Assembly: GCF_002868735.1 (NCBI RefSeq)
Contig: NZ_CP025611.1
Coordinates: 1,234,501 to 1,298,500, forward strand
Direction of reading: 5' to 3'
Origin: Niveispirillum cyanobacteriorum
GTDB taxonomy: Bacteria > Pseudomonadota > Alphaproteobacteria > Azospirillales > Azospirillaceae
Length of the DNA: 64,000 nt
Below are positions 62,712 to 64,000 of the stretch, piece after piece. Each line of letters begins with the position of its first letter. Positions within the stretch are counted from its first letter, which is position 1. Position numbers and translations under genes: made by a program. The notes under the pieces are model-generated. The model worked only from the letters and a program-made list of their open reading frames with translations, did no database searches and had not been told where the DNA came from.

Positions 62712-63386
62712 ATGAAGCGTTTCGTGATGGCCCTGTTCGGCCTGACCCTGGCGGTGTCCGCCCTGGTGCGCCCGGCCCAGGCCCTGACCGAACCGGAATT
62801 GATGGTGGAACGGGCGCGGGTCACGGCGCTGACCCTGCTGACCGATCCGCAATATAAGGACCTGAAGACCCTGGTGGGCCGGGCTCGCGCGGTCCTGATC
62901 CTACCCAATGTCATCCAGGCTGGATTCTTCGTGGGCGGCGGCGGCGGCACCGGCGTGATGGTGGCGCGCGGCGATGACGGGGCGTGGAGCGGTCCTGCCT
63001 TCTACACCCTGGCAGAGGCCAGCTTTGGTCTGCAATTCGGCGGGCAGGCGTCGGAAATGATGATGGTAATCATGACCCAGAAGGGTCTGGACGCGGTTAT
63101 CGACCGCAAGGTGAAGCTGGGGGCCGACGCCAATGTCGCCATTGGCGAACTGGGCACCGGCGTCGGCGCCTCCTACGGCGTCGGCCTGTCGGCGGACATC
63201 TATGTGTATGCCAAGACCAGCGGCCTGTTTGGCGGCATGGCCGTCGAAGGCTCGGTCATCGCCCCGCGGTCCGAGTTCAACGACAAGTTCTATGGCCAGA
63301 AGACCGAACCCCGCGCCATTCTGGTGGACCGGCATTTCTACCGGCCCGAGGCACAGGCGCTGGCGACGGCGCTGAGCGCGCAGTAA
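62712..63386 (+). CDS. SYLF/Ysc84-domain lipid-binding protein
   Basis: A 224-residue exported protein. The signal peptide ends ALVRPAQA. ARAVLILPNVIQAGFFVGGGGGTGVMVAR and SFGLQFGGQASEMMMVIMTQKGLDA are the SYLF (Ysc84-like) core; the DRHFYRPEAQAL tail is also typical. SYLF proteins bind phosphoinositides in eukaryotes; bacterial members are periplasmic or outer-membrane-linked and of unknown role. Confidence 0.9.
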   Translation: MKRFVMALFGLTLAVSALVRPAQALTEPELMVERARVTALTLLTDPQYKDLKTLVGRARAVLILPNVIQAGFFVGGGGGTGVMVARGDDGAWSGPAFYTLAEASFGLQFGGQASEMMMVIMTQKGLDAVIDRKVKLGADANVAIGELGTGVGASYGVGLSADIYVYAKTSGLFGGMAVEGSVIAPRSEFNDKFYGQKTEPRAILVDRHFYRPEAQALATALSAQ

Positions 63387-63390
63387 AAAC

Positions 63391-64000
63391 CTAGGCGACT
63401 GCCGCCCGCGCCACTGGTGTGCGGGCGGCCACCATGGCCTCTACATCCGACCGGCGCAGCAGCGGATAGCGGGTGCGGATCAGGCGGGTCAGCTCCGCCA
63501 TATCCCAGTCGGGCAGCGCCTGCGGATCGAAATGCAGGCCCAGATATTCATCCGCCGGCAACGCGCCTTCCATGGCCAGGAAGCGGATGCGCCGCACCTG
63601 TTCGGCGGCGGGCGTGCCATCATCCCCCTCCAGCGCCGGCAGACAGCGCCGTTCCAGTTCCAGAAGGGTTTCACGCCGCCGGTCCCCCTGCCACTGGCGC
63701 AGCAGCGACAGGATGCCGGCTAGGGCCGACATATCCTTCAAACCTGCGCATTGCCGGACCAGAAGGTCCAGCAGGTTGGCGGCCCGGATCAGGCCTTCAT
63801 CCAGATCGAAGATCACCGGCGAATGGCGCCGCACGTCCAGTTCCTGACAGACCAGGGGATGCACCGCCGACCGGTCGGCCAGATTGAACCAGACCTGTTC
63901 CAGCCAGGCCAGCGTGCGTTCCAGGCGCATATCGCCGCGCGGTGCGCGGATCACCTGCCCGATCAGCACCTGATCATCCAGCAATTCATCCGCCGTCGGC
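63391..64000 (-). CDS. Hypothetical protein, N-terminus beyond window edge
   Basis: An open frame of about 203 codons read leftward. It remains open at base 64000 with no clear start inside the window (the nearest is an unconvincing TTG at 63984). The visible part is helical and Leu/Arg-rich (LERTLAWLEQVWFNLAD; LLDLLVRQCAGL; LLRRSDVEAMVAART at the C-terminus). No domain recognised. Convergent with the SYLF gene, 4 bases between stops. Confidence 0.7.
   Translation of the reverse strand, partial: PTADELLDDQVLIGQVIRAPRGDMRLERTLAWLEQVWFNLADRSAVHPLVCQELDVRRHSPVIFDLDEGLIRAANLLDLLVRQCAGLKDMSALAGILSLLRQWQGDRRRETLLELERRCLPALEGDDGTPAAEQVRRIRFLAMEGALPADEYLGLHFDPQALPDWDMAELTRLIRTRYPLLRRSDVEAMVAARTPVARAAVA

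Overview
The window is a GC-rich chromosomal segment from an alphaproteobacterium, most likely in or near Rhodospirillales/Azospirillaceae. This rests on an alphaproteobacterial LexA box (GTTC-N7-GTTC) in front of recA, the recA-alaS pairing, a eukaryote-type NADP isocitrate dehydrogenase, an NsrR/flavohaemoglobin pair, cytochrome c', FtrA, large TonB-dependent receptors and an EcfG-like promoter. It is a family-level inference from gene content; no rRNA, tRNA, CRISPR array or insertion sequence was recognised.

Layout. 1-1.9 kb: AT-rich accessory DNA with a DUF4238/SEC-C protein running off the left edge. 2.1-4.9 kb: a sodium:solute (sugar-type) symporter, its LacI regulator and a matching operator. 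4.9-6.7 kb: AT-rich accessory DNA with a frameshifted secreted SH3-like protein and a PD-(D/E)xK nuclease. 6.7-12.6 kb: guaA, an ArsR/membrane-protein operon, a class-II amidotransferase pair, csbD and prs. 12.6-16.7 kb: alaS and recA. 16.9-22.5 kb: a tight operon with a small secreted TonB-box-like protein, a TPR-GT9 glycosyltransferase, a multi-PAS hybrid kinase, a lone receiver and an MTA/SAH nucleosidase. 22.5-25.8 kb: EF-hand protein, Dps, a DUF481 barrel and a hydrolase-fold protein lacking its nucleophile. 25.8-28.9 kb: a lower-GC saccharide cluster (GT, methyltransferase, GT10, GT2). 28.9-33.8 kb: DUF6157, LysM, cytochrome b561, cytochrome c', LOG and icd. 33.8-35.7 kb: nsrR/hmp. 35.9-39.1 kb: a TonB receptor and a PRC-barrel stress operon. 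39.3-46 kb: a putrescine ABC transporter (potFGHI) whose potF is separated from potGHI by rhodanese, ftrA and an FkbM methyltransferase. 46-49.5 kb: a second FkbM methyltransferase and a second TonB receptor. 49.6-53.5 kb: smpB, dapA, slt. 54-57.9 kb: an XRE regulator, a TPR-PRMT fusion, a 2TM protein and purD. 58-62.7 kb: a PLP aldolase, a RES/Xre toxin-antitoxin pair and cobT-cobS-cobC. 62.7-64 kb: a SYLF protein and a protein running off the right edge.

Most of the window is housekeeping sequence with clean Rho-independent hairpins between units. The accessory signals are the two AT-rich islands, the saccharide cluster, the RES/Xre module, and several unusual protein architectures: DUF4238+SEC-C, TPR+PRMT, Slt with an insert in its catalytic domain, His-rich CobT, and a hydrolase without its serine. 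I did not find one obviously new multi-gene defence system. The best candidates for unexplored biology are the left-edge protein, the nuclease with a helical N-terminus, and the operon carrying the secreted TonB-box-like protein.
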